Source: Cellulomonas sp. ACRRI (GTDB taxonomy: Bacteria > Actinomycetota > Actinomycetes > Actinomycetales > Cellulomonadaceae). Taken from it: a DNA stretch of 40,470 nucleotides. The stretch spans positions 1 through 40,470 of the forward strand of contig NZ_JAKRMS010000022.1 of the NCBI RefSeq assembly GCF_022346185.1, in the 5' to 3' direction. The notes beneath the pieces are model-generated. The model did no database searches. It was given only the letters and a program-made list of their open reading frames with translations, and was not told the DNA's origin. Positions 1-8,200 of the stretch are shown here, piece by piece (position 1 is the first letter of the stretch; each line of letters starts with the position of its first letter). Both the position numbers and the translations under genes were made by a program.

Positions 1-918
<918 letters not shown>

Positions 919-924
919 GCCTCG

Positions 925-930
925 ACCCTA
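925..930 (-). promoter_or_regulatory. -10 box of the ABC ATPase gene (leaderless)
   Basis: TAGGGT read on the minus strand lies 6 bases before the ATG at 918. That spacing puts the transcript start at the A of the start codon, the usual actinobacterial leaderless arrangement. No convincing -35 was found. Confidence 0.45.
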
Positions 931-970
931 GGGACGCGGCCCCACCCGGCGGATCAGCCGCGAGGCGGAG

Positions 971-1003
971 CCGTCGGGCACCGCCACCTCCGCCGCCCGA
1001 CGG
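971..1003. terminator. Hairpin downstream of the histidine kinase gene
   Basis: A perfect 9-bp stem (971-979 with 995-1003) and a 15-base loop lie just past the kinase stop at 1034, reading on the minus strand. There is no T-run. It may end the two-component transcript, but GC-rich stems arise easily by chance here. Confidence 0.3.
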
Positions 1004-1033
1004 AGCCGGGGGCGGGCGGGCGGTCCGGCGGCC

Positions 1034-2131
1034 TCAGAACGCCGCGGTCGTCGGCCGCGAGGTGCGGCGCGAGGGCAGCATCACCCGCATCGTGCAGCCC
1101 GACTCGCTGTCCGCCACCTCGACGGTCCCGCCGTGCAGGGTCACCGCCCACCGCACGATCGACAGCCCCAGGCCGGTGCCGCCGGTGGAGATCTGCCCGG
1201 TGATCGCGGGGGTGTTGCCGCGCGCGAACCGCTCGAAGACCCGCTCGCGCTGGTCGGCCGCGATGCCGGGGCCCTGGTCGACGACGTCGAGCCGCACGAA
1301 TCCGCCGGCGCGGTGCGCCTCCAGCCGGACCGGCGCGCCGCGGGGGGAGTGCCGGACGGCGTTCTGCACGAGGTTGGCCACGACCTGGTGCAGCCGCTCC
1401 CGGTCCGCCGGGAGGGTGAGGTCGGGCGGGTCCACGACCACGGGGAACGTGAGGTCCTTCGACGCCCCGACCAGCCGCCCCTCCTGCGCCGCCTCCTCCA
1501 GGAACTGCTGCACCGGCACGTCGGTCACCTGCAGGTCGACGGCGCCGGCCTCCAGGCGCGACAGGTCGAGCAGCGTCGCCACCAGCCGGCTCAGGCGCTG
1601 GGTCTGCGCGAGCGCGGCGCGCATCGCCTCGGGGTCCGGGTCCTCGACGCCGTCGACGATGTTCTCGAGCTGCGCCTGGAGCGCCGTCACCGGCGTGCGG
1701 AGCTCGTGCGACACGTTCGCGACCATCTCCCGGCGCAGGGAGTCCGCCTGCTCCAGGTCGTCGGCCATCCGGTTGAACGCGGTGGCGAGCTCCCCGACCT
1801 CGTCCCGGCTGGTGGCCCGCACCCGGCGGCTGTAGTCGCCGGCGGCCATCGCGCGCGCCGCGGAGGTCATCTCCCGCAGCGGCGACGTCATGCCCCGCGC
1901 GAGGATCTGGGTCATCACCAGGGCGAGGACGATGACGATCGGGAAGGTCCGCGTCGGTCCGAGCGCGTTGTTCAGCCCGATCCAGGTGAGCAGCGCCGCG
2001 ACGAACACCGCCGCGGCCACCAGGACGCCGAGCTTGATCTTGATCGACCGGAGCCGGTCGAGCGGCCGCACGTCCGGCAGCCGGCCCACCCGGGCGGTCC
2101 GCTGGTGCCGGGGCGTCGACGGGCCCGTCAC
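1034..2131 (-). CDS. Two-component sensor histidine kinase (HAMP, HisKA, HATPase)
   Basis: Membrane sensor kinase of 365 aa that phosphorylates the response regulator encoded just upstream. Two membrane helices (about 34-52 and 62-78) enclose only about ten residues, so there is almost no extracellular sensor domain; the signal is probably sensed in the membrane or by a partner. Then follow HAMP (79-131), HisKA with the phospho-acceptor H142 in NVSHELRTP, and HATPase_c with an N-box (NLVQNAVRHS), G1 (DQGPGIA) and G2 (GGTGLGLSIV). The GTG start at 2131 overlaps the regulator's TGA by 4 bases (GTGA), so translation is likely coupled. The frame stays open upstream inside the regulator gene, but that part is a shadow. 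Signal and target genes cannot be told from sequence. Confidence 0.93.
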   Translation of the reverse strand: MTGPSTPRHQRTARVGRLPDVRPLDRLRSIKIKLGVLVAAAVFVAALLTWIGLNNALGPTRTFPIVIVLALVMTQILARGMTSPLREMTSAARAMAAGDYSRRVRATSRDEVGELATAFNRMADDLEQADSLRREMVANVSHELRTPVTALQAQLENIVDGVEDPDPEAMRAALAQTQRLSRLVATLLDLSRLEAGAVDLQVTDVPVQQFLEEAAQEGRLVGASKDLTFPVVVDPPDLTLPADRERLHQVVANLVQNAVRHSPRGAPVRLEAHRAGGFVRLDVVDQGPGIAADQRERVFERFARGNTPAITGQISTGGTGLGLSIVRWAVTLHGGTVEVADSESGCTMRVMLPSRRTSRPTTAAF

Positions 2132-2925
2132 GCCGTGCCGCCTCCCGGGGTCGCGCCGGGCGCGGTGGCCGGCTCCAGGGCGTAGCCCACGCCGTGCACG
2201 GTCCGGATGAGGTCGGCGCCGAGCTTCCTGCGCAGGGCCTTCACATGCGAGTCGACGGTGCGGGTCCCGGAGGCGTCCACCCAGTCCCACACCTCGGCCA
2301 GCAGGCGCTCCCGGGTGAGCACCGTGCGCGGGCTCGCGGCGAGCGCGAGCAGCAGGTCGAACTCGGTCGGCGTGAGGTGCACCTCCTCGCCCCCGCGGTG
2401 CACGCGGCGCTGCGCGCGGTCGATGACCACGTCGCCGACGGCGACCGGCGGCTCGGCGGACCCGGAGCCCGCGGCGGCGAGCTCGGCGGCCAGCGCGGCG
2501 CGCTGCTGGCGGCGCAGCAGGGCCTTGACCCGGGCGACGAGCTCGCGCATCGAGAACGGCTTGGTCATGTAGTCGTCCGCGCCGACGCCGAGGCCGATCA
2601 GCATGTCCGTCTCGTCGTCCCGGGCCGTCAGCATCAGCACGGGTACCGGGCGGTCGGCCTGGATCCGGCGGCACACCTCGAGGCCGTCGATGCCGGGCAG
2701 CATCACGTCGAGCACGACGACGTCGGGCGCCAGGCGGGCCGCGGCGTCGACCGCCTGCAGGCCGTCGCCGACCGTCTCCACCTGCCAGCCCTCGGCGGAG
2801 AGCCGGCGCGCGACGGCCGTCGCGATGGCGGGCTCGTCCTCGACGACGAGGACGGAGGTGGACGCGGCGCCCGGGGCGCCCGCGGGGGTTCCGGCGGCGG
2901 CACCGGGGCGGGATGCGAACGTCAT
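2128..2925 (-). CDS. OmpR/PhoB-family response regulator
   Basis: DNA-binding response regulator of 265 aa, partner of the kinase that follows it. After a short Ala/Gly-rich N-terminus comes a receiver domain (about 24-140) with the acidic pair ED(E) at 29-31, phospho-acceptor D73 in VLDVMLPG, the switch Thr in MLTARDD and K122 in TKPF. A winged-helix domain (about 165-255) carries LTPTEFDLL, TRERLL, and RTVDSHVKALRRKLG with RTVHGVGY, all hallmarks of the OmpR class. Start choice: ATG at 2925 has a TACGCT -10 box exactly 6 bases upstream, which fits a leaderless mRNA and rules out the longer open frame. It forms a two-gene operon with the kinase. Confidence 0.94.
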   Translation of the reverse strand: MTFASRPGAAAGTPAGAPGAASTSVLVVEDEPAIATAVARRLSAEGWQVETVGDGLQAVDAAARLAPDVVVLDVMLPGIDGLEVCRRIQADRPVPVLMLTARDDETDMLIGLGVGADDYMTKPFSMRELVARVKALLRRQQRAALAAELAAAGSGSAEPPVAVGDVVIDRAQRRVHRGGEEVHLTPTEFDLLLALAASPRTVLTRERLLAEVWDWVDASGTRTVDSHVKALRRKLGADLIRTVHGVGYALEPATAPGATPGGGTA

Positions 2926-2931
2926 CCCGCC

Positions 2932-2937
2932 AGCGTA
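2932..2937 (-). promoter_or_regulatory. -10 box of the two-component operon (leaderless)
   Basis: TACGCT on the minus strand, 6 bases before the regulator ATG at 2925. It supports the start choice and a leaderless mRNA. Confidence 0.5.
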
Positions 2938-2959
2938 GAGCGCGGGTGTGGAGGTTTCG

Positions 2960-3112
2960 TATGATTGCGCCACCATGAGCAGCTCAAGTCGCTGCCGGCG
3001 TCCCTCCCGGGCCGACGCGCCCGGGGGAGACCATGCCGGCCCTTCCTGCCTCCTGACCCTCCCCGCGCGCGTCCCGGCACCGCCGCACCCGCGCGACGGC
3101 GGGGGGTGACCC
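2960..3112 (+). promoter_or_regulatory. Promoter and leader of the CNNM pair, with a 44-codon ORF
   Basis: TATGAT (2960-2965) is a near-consensus -10 box. An ATG at 2975 follows 9 bases later and opens a 44-codon ORF (2975-3109) that ends 3 bases before the GTG of the CNNM gene. Its end is rich in Pro codons. Inside it lies a strong hairpin, 3006-3012 with 3019-3025 (7 bp, extendable by wobble pairs). The layout resembles a leader peptide or attenuator, but I recognise no known RNA family, and the ORF may be chance. Confidence 0.35.
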
Positions 3113-4441
3113 GTGCTGACCGACTGGCTGCTCGTGGCCCTCGGCGTCGTGCTCACCGCCGGCGCCGCCGTGTTCGTCGCGAGCGAGTTCTCCCTCGTCA
3201 CGCTCGACCCGGGCGTCGTCGAGGGCCAGACCCGGCCCGACGACCGCCGCGGGCAGAGCGTGCTCAAGGCGCTGCGCCGGCTGTCCACGGAGCTGTCCGG
3301 CGCCCAGGTGGGCATCACCGTGACCACCGTGCTGCTCGGCTACACCACCCAGCCCGCGGTGAACGCGCTGCTCGCCGAGCCGCTGCGCGGGTCGTTCCTC
3401 GGCCCGGCGATCGGCGGGGGCGTGGCGCTGGTGGTCACGCTCGTCCTGGTCAACGGCTTCTCCATGCTGTTCGGCGAGCTGGTGCCGAAGAACTTCGCGA
3501 TCAGCCGCCCGCTCGGGACCGCGCGCTGGGTCGCGCCGCTCCAGGCGGGGTTCACCTCCGCGCTGCGGCCGCTGATCACGCTGTTCAACTCGAGCGCGAA
3601 CGCGCTGCTGCGCCGGCTCGGCGTCGAGCCGCGCGAGGAGCTGTCGGGCGGCCGGTCGCCGCAGGAGCTCGCCGCGCTGGTGAAGCGCTCCGCCCAGCAG
3701 GGCACCCTCGACGAGTCGACCGCGACCCTGCTGACGAACTCCATCGAGTTCACCGACCTCACGGCCGTGGACGTGATGACCGACCGCCAGCGGGTCGTCG
3801 TGCTCCGGCGCGGCGACACGGCGACCGACGTCGTCCGGCTGTCCCGGGAGACGGGGCACTCCCGGTTCCCCGTGATCGGCGACGACTCCGACGACATCGT
3901 GGGCCTGGTGCACCTGCGCCGGGCGATCGCGGTGCCGTACGAGCGCCGGGACGAGGTGCCCGCGGCCGCGCTCATGGTCGACGCGCCCCGGGTCCCCGAG
4001 ACCGTGCACCTCGGCCCGCTGCTGGTCGAGCTGCGCGAGCACGGCCTGCAGATGGCCGTCGTCGTGGACGAGTACGGCGGCACGTCGGGCGTCGTGACGC
4101 TCGAGGACGTCGTCGAGGAGCTGGTCGGTGACGTCGCGGACGAGCACGACCGCCGGCGCACCGCGGCCTCGCGGCGCTCGGACGGCGCGTGGGTCGTGTC
4201 GGGGCTGCTCCGGCCCGACGAGCTCACCGAGACCACCGGCCTGGTCGTCCCGGAGGACGGCCCGTACGAGACGCTCGGCGGCCTGGTGATGGCCGCGCTC
4301 GGCCGCGTGCCGGAGGCCGGCGACGAGGTCCTGGCCGGCGACGTGCTGCTGCGGGTCGAGACGATGGCCCGCCGTCGGGTGGAGCGCGTGCTCGTGCGTC
4401 CGGCGCACGCGCCCGCCGGCGCCGAGGGGAGCGCCCGGTGA
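3113..4441 (+). CDS. CNNM-domain / CBS-pair membrane protein (CorC/HlyC, 'hemolysin' family)
   Basis: Integral membrane protein of 442 aa in the CNNM/DUF21 family, whose characterised members act in Mg2+ (and possibly Co2+) transport or homeostasis; 'hemolysin' is a legacy name. The N-terminal CNNM region (about 1-190) has hydrophobic helices and the family motifs ASEFSLVTL and FGELVPKNFA. A tandem CBS pair follows (about 205-335, with VDVMTDR, GHSRFPVIGDD and VVVDEYGGTSGVVTLEDV). A CorC_HlyC transporter-associated domain (about 350-430) ends it. GTG at 3113 has a G-run (3101-3106) as a weak ribosome site. Its TGA overlaps the start of the second, paralogous gene, so the two proteins are probably made together, perhaps as a hetero-oligomer. 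Confidence 0.92.
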   Translation: MLTDWLLVALGVVLTAGAAVFVASEFSLVTLDPGVVEGQTRPDDRRGQSVLKALRRLSTELSGAQVGITVTTVLLGYTTQPAVNALLAEPLRGSFLGPAIGGGVALVVTLVLVNGFSMLFGELVPKNFAISRPLGTARWVAPLQAGFTSALRPLITLFNSSANALLRRLGVEPREELSGGRSPQELAALVKRSAQQGTLDESTATLLTNSIEFTDLTAVDVMTDRQRVVVLRRGDTATDVVRLSRETGHSRFPVIGDDSDDIVGLVHLRRAIAVPYERRDEVPAAALMVDAPRVPETVHLGPLLVELREHGLQMAVVVDEYGGTSGVVTLEDVVEELVGDVADEHDRRRTAASRRSDGAWVVSGLLRPDELTETTGLVVPEDGPYETLGGLVMAALGRVPEAGDEVLAGDVLLRVETMARRRVERVLVRPAHAPAGAEGSAR

Positions 4442-5496
4442 GCCCGGCGGTGGCCCTGGCGCTCGCGGTCGCGCTGCTCGCCGGCAACGCGTTCTTCGTC
4501 GCGGCCGAGTTCGCGATCATCTCCGCGCGCCGCTCCGCGATCGAGCCGCTGGCCGCCGCGGGCGACCGGCGGGCGACCACCGTGCTGTGGGCGATGGAGC
4601 ACGTGTCCCTCATGCTGGCGTGCGCCCAGCTCGGCGTGACCGTCTGCTCGACGAGCCTCGGCCTGGTCGCCGAGCCGGCGATCGCCCACCTGATCGAGGA
4701 CCCGCTGCACGCCCTCGGGGTCAGCACGAGCCTGGCGCACCCCATCGCGTTCGTCGTCGCGCTGCTGGTCGTCGTCTACCTGCACGTGGTGCTCGGCGAG
4801 ATGGTGCCGAAGAACCTGGCGGTGTCCGGCCCGGACCGGGCGGTGCTGGTGTTCGGCCCGCCGCTGGTCTGGCTCGGGCGGGTGGTGCGGCCGGTCATCG
4901 CGGCCCTGAACTGGATCGCGAACCACGTGCTGCGGCTGTTCCGGGTGGACCCGCGCGACGAGGTCGCCTCGGCGTTCACCGCCGAGGAGGTGCAGTCGAT
5001 CGTCGAGCAGTCGCAGGCGGAGGGGCTGTTGGACGACGAGCAGGGCCTGCTCTCCGGTGCGCTGGAGTTCTCCGACCGCACCGCGGCCGACGTGATGGTC
5101 CCCGTCGCGGACCTCGTCACCGTGCCGGTCGACGTGACGCCCGACGAGGTGGAGCGGCTCGTCGCCCGGACCGGGTACAGCCGGTTCCCGGTGCTCGGGC
5201 GGGACGGTGCGCCCGGCGGCTACCTGCACGTCAAGGACGTGCTGTACGCGGACGACGGCTCGCGCCGGCTCCCGGTGCCGACCTGGCGCGTGCGGGCGCT
5301 CGCGGTCGTGGCACCGGGTGACGAGGTCGAGGAGGCCCTGACCGCCATGCAGCGCTCGGGCGTGCACCTCGCGCGCGTCGAGGACGGTGGCCGCGCGGTG
5401 GGCGTCGTCTTCCTGGAGGACATCCTCGAGGAGCTCGTCGGCGAGGTCCGTGACGCCATGCAGCGCGGCACCTTCCGGCACCGGACCGGGGCCTGA
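4438..5496 (+). CDS. Second CNNM-domain / CBS-pair membrane protein
   Basis: Paralogue of the preceding gene, 352 aa. The CNNM domain (about 1-190) carries FFVAAEFAIISARRS, a hydrophobic stretch AFVVALLVVVYLHVVLGEM and MVPKNLAV. A CBS pair (about 205-340) contains ADVMVPV, TGYSRFPVLG and GVVFLEDILEELVGEV. Unlike its neighbour it lacks the C-terminal CorC_HlyC domain and stops right after the second CBS motif. GTG at 4438 overlaps the upstream TGA by 4 bases (GTGA), which implies translational coupling. Such long-plus-short pairs are common in actinobacteria. Likely role: divalent-cation homeostasis. Which cation, and whether it acts as channel, exchanger or regulator, cannot be read from sequence. 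Confidence 0.91.
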   Translation: MSPAVALALAVALLAGNAFFVAAEFAIISARRSAIEPLAAAGDRRATTVLWAMEHVSLMLACAQLGVTVCSTSLGLVAEPAIAHLIEDPLHALGVSTSLAHPIAFVVALLVVVYLHVVLGEMVPKNLAVSGPDRAVLVFGPPLVWLGRVVRPVIAALNWIANHVLRLFRVDPRDEVASAFTAEEVQSIVEQSQAEGLLDDEQGLLSGALEFSDRTAADVMVPVADLVTVPVDVTPDEVERLVARTGYSRFPVLGRDGAPGGYLHVKDVLYADDGSRRLPVPTWRVRALAVVAPGDEVEEALTAMQRSGVHLARVEDGGRAVGVVFLEDILEELVGEVRDAMQRGTFRHRTGA

Positions 5497-5498
5497 GC

Positions 5499-5616
5499 GC
5501 CCGTCGCTGGGCCGTTCGTGGGACCTTCGTCACACGACAGAGTGGTCCCGGTGGGTGAACAGGCGCGACACGCCGATGATCCGTCAGCTACCCCCGGTCG
5601 GGGGGTTGGAACGGGC
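5499..5616 (+). promoter_or_regulatory. Probable ydaO/yuaA-type c-di-AMP riboswitch
   Basis: Conserved blocks of the ydaO family appear in the right order: TCGCT (5504-5508), GTGGGACC (5518-5525), GGTGGGTGAAC (5550-5560) and CCGTCAGCTA (5581-5590). The last is nearly identical to the classic 3' core. Stems fit: closing stem GCCCGT/ACGGGC (5499-5504 with 5611-5616), GGGACC/GGTCCC (5520-5525 with 5544-5549), GGCG/CGCC (5562-5565 with 5571-5574), CCCCC/GGGGG (5591-5595 with 5601-5605). In actinobacteria this riboswitch typically controls cell-wall hydrolases, and a D,D-carboxypeptidase-like gene follows. Recognised from memory of the consensus, not from a covariance search. Confidence 0.62.
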
Positions 5617-5749
5617 GGGGCGCTGCCGTTATGGTTTCGTGATCGCTCACCCGGATCCCCCCGGCGGTCGCGCTCCCAGCGCGCCGCCCTCCCCGGGTGG
5701 CGCCCCTCGTCCGTCGGCGACCTGTCGCCTGCCCGTGCTCGGAGGTCCC

Positions 5750-6607
5750 GTGGCGTCGCACCGCGTGCAGCCCGCCGCCGACGCCGGTGCCCCCACCCGG
5801 CGCCAGCTCCGGGAGGCGTCCCGGACGCGACGTGCCGCCACCGCGGCCCCCGCCGTCGAGGCGCCCGTCGCCGTCGCCGAGCACCGCCGGCGCACCAGCC
5901 CGCTGGCCCGCTGGGGCACCCGCGCCGGCGTGCTCGTCACGCTGGCCGCCGTCACGGTCGCCGTCCCGCTGTCGCAGGGCGCGGCCCGCAGCGAGGACGG
6001 CTTCACCGACGCGCAGGCCGACGCGACGCTGCCGAGCACGGTCGAGGCGCTCACCTCGTCCGCCACCTCCGTGCTCCCGCCGGCCTCGCTCGTGTCGAGC
6101 GACGCGACCGCGCTGCGCGCGCAGGTCGACGTCAGCCGCAGCGAGGAGCGCGAGATCCTGCCCGGCTGCGACGGCGACGCCGGCACGGCCAGCGCCAACG
6201 GCCAGCTCCCGCAGTCCGACCTCTGCTACCTGTGGGACGGCAAGACCCAGCTGCGCGCCGACGCCGCCGAGGCGCTCGCCGAGCTCAACGCCATGTGGGT
6301 CACCCGGTGGGGCACCGACCTCTGCCTGTCCAGCGGCTACCGCACCCTCGCCGAGCAGCGCGCCGTCAAGGCGGCCAAGGGCTCGCTCGCCGCCCCGGCG
6401 GGCCGCAGCAACCACGGCTGGGGCCTCGCGGTCGACCTGTGCACCTCGCAGACCACGGGCGCGCAGTGGGAGTGGCTGAACGAGAACGCGCCGGTGTTCG
6501 GCTGGGAGAACCCCGACTGGGCGCGCCCCGGCGGCTCCGGCCCGTACGAGCGCTGGCACTGGGAGTACACCAAGGGCGTCATGGCCGACGGCGAGTACTA
6601 CGGCTGA
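5750..6607 (+). CDS. M15-family D,D-carboxypeptidase (VanY-like), membrane anchored
   Basis: Zinc peptidase of 285 aa expected to trim peptidoglycan stem peptides outside the cell. Basic, Ala/Arg-rich cytoplasmic tail (1-57), one membrane helix (about 58-75), a Ser/Ala-rich linker, then a VanY (peptidase M15) domain at about 170-285. Zinc-site motif SNHGWGLAVD (220-229) matches SxHxxGxAxD, with H222 and D229; the third ligand H270 is in RWHWEY. SSGYRTLAEQ is also a family motif. GTG at 5750 was chosen because GGAGG lies at 5741-5745; the frame is open further upstream but has no better site. The likely riboswitch just upstream links it to c-di-AMP control. A strong hairpin follows the stop. 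Confidence 0.9.
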   Translation: MASHRVQPAADAGAPTRRQLREASRTRRAATAAPAVEAPVAVAEHRRRTSPLARWGTRAGVLVTLAAVTVAVPLSQGAARSEDGFTDAQADATLPSTVEALTSSATSVLPPASLVSSDATALRAQVDVSRSEEREILPGCDGDAGTASANGQLPQSDLCYLWDGKTQLRADAAEALAELNAMWVTRWGTDLCLSSGYRTLAEQRAVKAAKGSLAAPAGRSNHGWGLAVDLCTSQTTGAQWEWLNENAPVFGWENPDWARPGGSGPYERWHWEYTKGVMADGEYYG

Positions 6608-6628
6608 CGCGGGGCGCCCCGCGACGCG

Positions 6629-6664
6629 GAACGGCCCCGCCTCCTTCGGGAGGCGGGGCCGTTC
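6629..6664 (+). terminator. Strong hairpin terminator after the peptidase gene
   Basis: A perfect 16-bp stem (6629-6644 with 6649-6664) closes on a TTCG tetraloop, 21 bases after the stop at 6607. There is no T-run afterwards, which is normal for actinobacterial terminators. Confidence 0.85.
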
Positions 6665-6697
6665 GCGTACCGGGGACCCGGTGCCGGGCCGGATCCT

Positions 6698-6773
6698 GCG
6701 CCGAGGTAGGACCTCCGCGCCGAGGTAGGACCGTCTGCGGTCCTACCTCGGCCGCGGTGTCCTATCTCGGCGC
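6698..6773. repeat. Four copies of a 15-mer, two direct then two inverted
   Basis: GCGCCGAGGTAGGAC occurs exactly at 6698-6712 and 6717-6731. Its reverse complement follows at 6740-6754 (one mismatch, near the end) and 6759-6773 (one mismatch, T for C). The whole can fold as two nested long stems. It lies between two convergent genes, after the terminator. It could be a second terminator, a REP-like element or a protein-binding array; I do not recognise it. Confidence 0.8.
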
Positions 6774-6822
6774 GGTGCTCGGGCCTGGGCGGGGCTGCTC
6801 GGGGCTCGGCGGGGCGGGCCCG

Positions 6823-7746
6823 TCAGGACAGGGTCATGCCCCAGGTGACCTCGTGGGTGGCGCCCGGCTCCAGGCGGACCAGACGCTCGCCGGTGCGGAA
6901 CGCGTCGGCGATGCAGCTCATCGGCTCGGCGGCGACGCCCCGGCGGTCGATCTTCGGGATGCCGTTGCCGGTGCACACCTGCCAGGTGTCCATCGAGGAG
7001 TCCATCCACATCGCCGCGCCGTGGCCGTCCGGCGACCCGAGCACGATCCAGGACAGCCCGTCGGCGTCGCGGGTGACGTCGACGAACGCGTCGTCCAGCG
7101 CCACGCCGGCCAGCGGCTGCGGCGTGCGGCGGTCCTCGGCGCCGGACAGCGGGCGGGTGCCGGTCGGCAGCAGGCGGTCGTCGACGGTCACCTGCGACGC
7201 GGCGTCGACGCGCAGCGTGCAGTCGTCCACGGCGGCGTCGCCGGGAGACAGCCACGGGTGGAAGCCGATGCCGTACGGGGCGGCCGTCGCGTCCAGGTTG
7301 GTCGTGGCGACGTGCACCCGCAGCCCGGCGTCGGACAGCGAGTAGGTGACGTCGACGCGCAGCGACCACGGGTAGCCCGGCGTCGGGACCAGGTCGTGCC
7401 GCAGCGTGACGGAAGTGTCGCCGTCGGGGCCGGTCTCGGAGGCGACCTTCGCGTACCGGACCTGGGCCACCAGGCCGTGCAGGGCGGTCATGCGGTCGGG
7501 CTCGGTGACGGCGACCTGGTAGTCGGTGCCGTCCCAGGTGTACTGCCCGTCCCGCAGCCGGTTGGGCCACGGGGCGAGGACGGCGCCGGAGAAGGCCGGG
7601 GCCAGGTCGGACTCGTCGAACGGCAGCACGACGTCGCGGCCGCCGACGCTGTAGGAGCGGACGCTGGCCCCGACCTCGGCGATCACGGCGCGGTGCGCGC
7701 CGTGGGCGAGGGGGTGCTGCTGTCCGGAGGGTGCGGGCGTGTTCAC
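6823..7746 (-). CDS. Aldose 1-epimerase family protein
   Basis: Mutarotase-like enzyme of about 307 aa, predicted to interconvert alpha and beta anomers of an aldose or an aldose phosphate in the cytoplasm. Family motifs: APWPNRLRDGQY near residue 60, LHGL with the first conserved His (about 90), GIGFHPWL with the second His (about 163), and a late Glu in RLEPGATHEVTW. It belongs to the YeaD/galactose-mutarotase superfamily; the substrate is not evident. GTG at 7746 is preferred over GTG at 7752 because a TACGGT -10 box ends at 7753; the six-base gap puts the transcript start on the second GTG. It is transcribed toward the repeat cluster. Confidence 0.86.
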   Translation of the reverse strand: MNTPAPSGQQHPLAHGAHRAVIAEVGASVRSYSVGGRDVVLPFDESDLAPAFSGAVLAPWPNRLRDGQYTWDGTDYQVAVTEPDRMTALHGLVAQVRYAKVASETGPDGDTSVTLRHDLVPTPGYPWSLRVDVTYSLSDAGLRVHVATTNLDATAAPYGIGFHPWLSPGDAAVDDCTLRVDAASQVTVDDRLLPTGTRPLSGAEDRRTPQPLAGVALDDAFVDVTRDADGLSWIVLGSPDGHGAAMWMDSSMDTWQVCTGNGIPKIDRRGVAAEPMSCIADAFRTGERLVRLEPGATHEVTWGMTLS

Positions 7747-7752
7747 GCTCAC

Positions 7753-7758
7753 ACCGTA
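7753..7758 (-). promoter_or_regulatory. -10 box of the aldose epimerase gene (leaderless)
   Basis: TACGGT on the minus strand, ending 6 bases before the GTG at 7746. It decides between the two in-frame GTG codons. Confidence 0.45.
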
Positions 7759-7783
7759 GCGGGACGGCCTCCCGGGGCCATCA

Positions 7784-8200
7784 TCACCCGAGCAGCAGGG
7801 GCGCGAGCGCGTCCGTGGTCGAGCGGATCGAGCCGGGGACGCCGGGGGCGGGCAGTACGAAGCGCCCGAGCGCGAACCAGGCCGCGCCGACGGGCGCCGC
7901 CACCATCAGCCGGTGCTTGAGCGGCCACAACCGGGAGCTCGCGAGGCAGCCCGGGCCAACCAGCAGCAGTGCGGACGCGGCCCACATCAGCGTGCCGAGC
8001 CCGGCGAGGGGCGGGTTGCCTCCCCAGAACACGCCGTGTGCACCGCCCAGCACGACCCACCCCCACATGGTCACCATCGGGAGCGGGAGCCAGCCGATGC
8101 CCGTCACCACCAGGAACAGGCCCCAGGTCGACCACCACGACGGCGCGGGCTGGGGGCCCGGCGGAGCGGCTCCGCCGGGCCCCGAGCCTGCTGGGTTCAC
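7784..8200 (-). CDS. Small multi-pass membrane protein of unknown function
   Basis: Predicted 138-aa protein that I do not recognise. After a Pro/Gly-rich start (residues 1-22) come about three hydrophobic segments: WSTWGLFLVVTGIGWLPL, then a stretch around TMWGWVVLGGAHGVF, then LGTLMWAASALLLVG. A further weakly hydrophobic stretch follows. GTG at 8200 overlaps the TGA of the upstream esterase gene by 4 bases (GTGA), so it is probably translated by coupling and cotranscribed with the esterase. A second GTG at 8203 is possible. It could be a membrane partner of the esterase, but only position supports that. Confidence 0.65.
   Translation of the reverse strand: MNPAGSGPGGAAPPGPQPAPSWWSTWGLFLVVTGIGWLPLPMVTMWGWVVLGGAHGVFWGGNPPLAGLGTLMWAASALLLVGPGCLASSRLWPLKHRLMVAAPVGAAWFALGRFVLPAPGVPGSIRSTTDALAPLLLG

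Noticed and set aside
5518..7920. 800-codon plus-strand open frame
   Set aside because: It is an Arg/Pro-rich shadow that crosses the peptidase gene in another frame, the terminator, and the epimerase gene on the other strand. No domain is recognisable.
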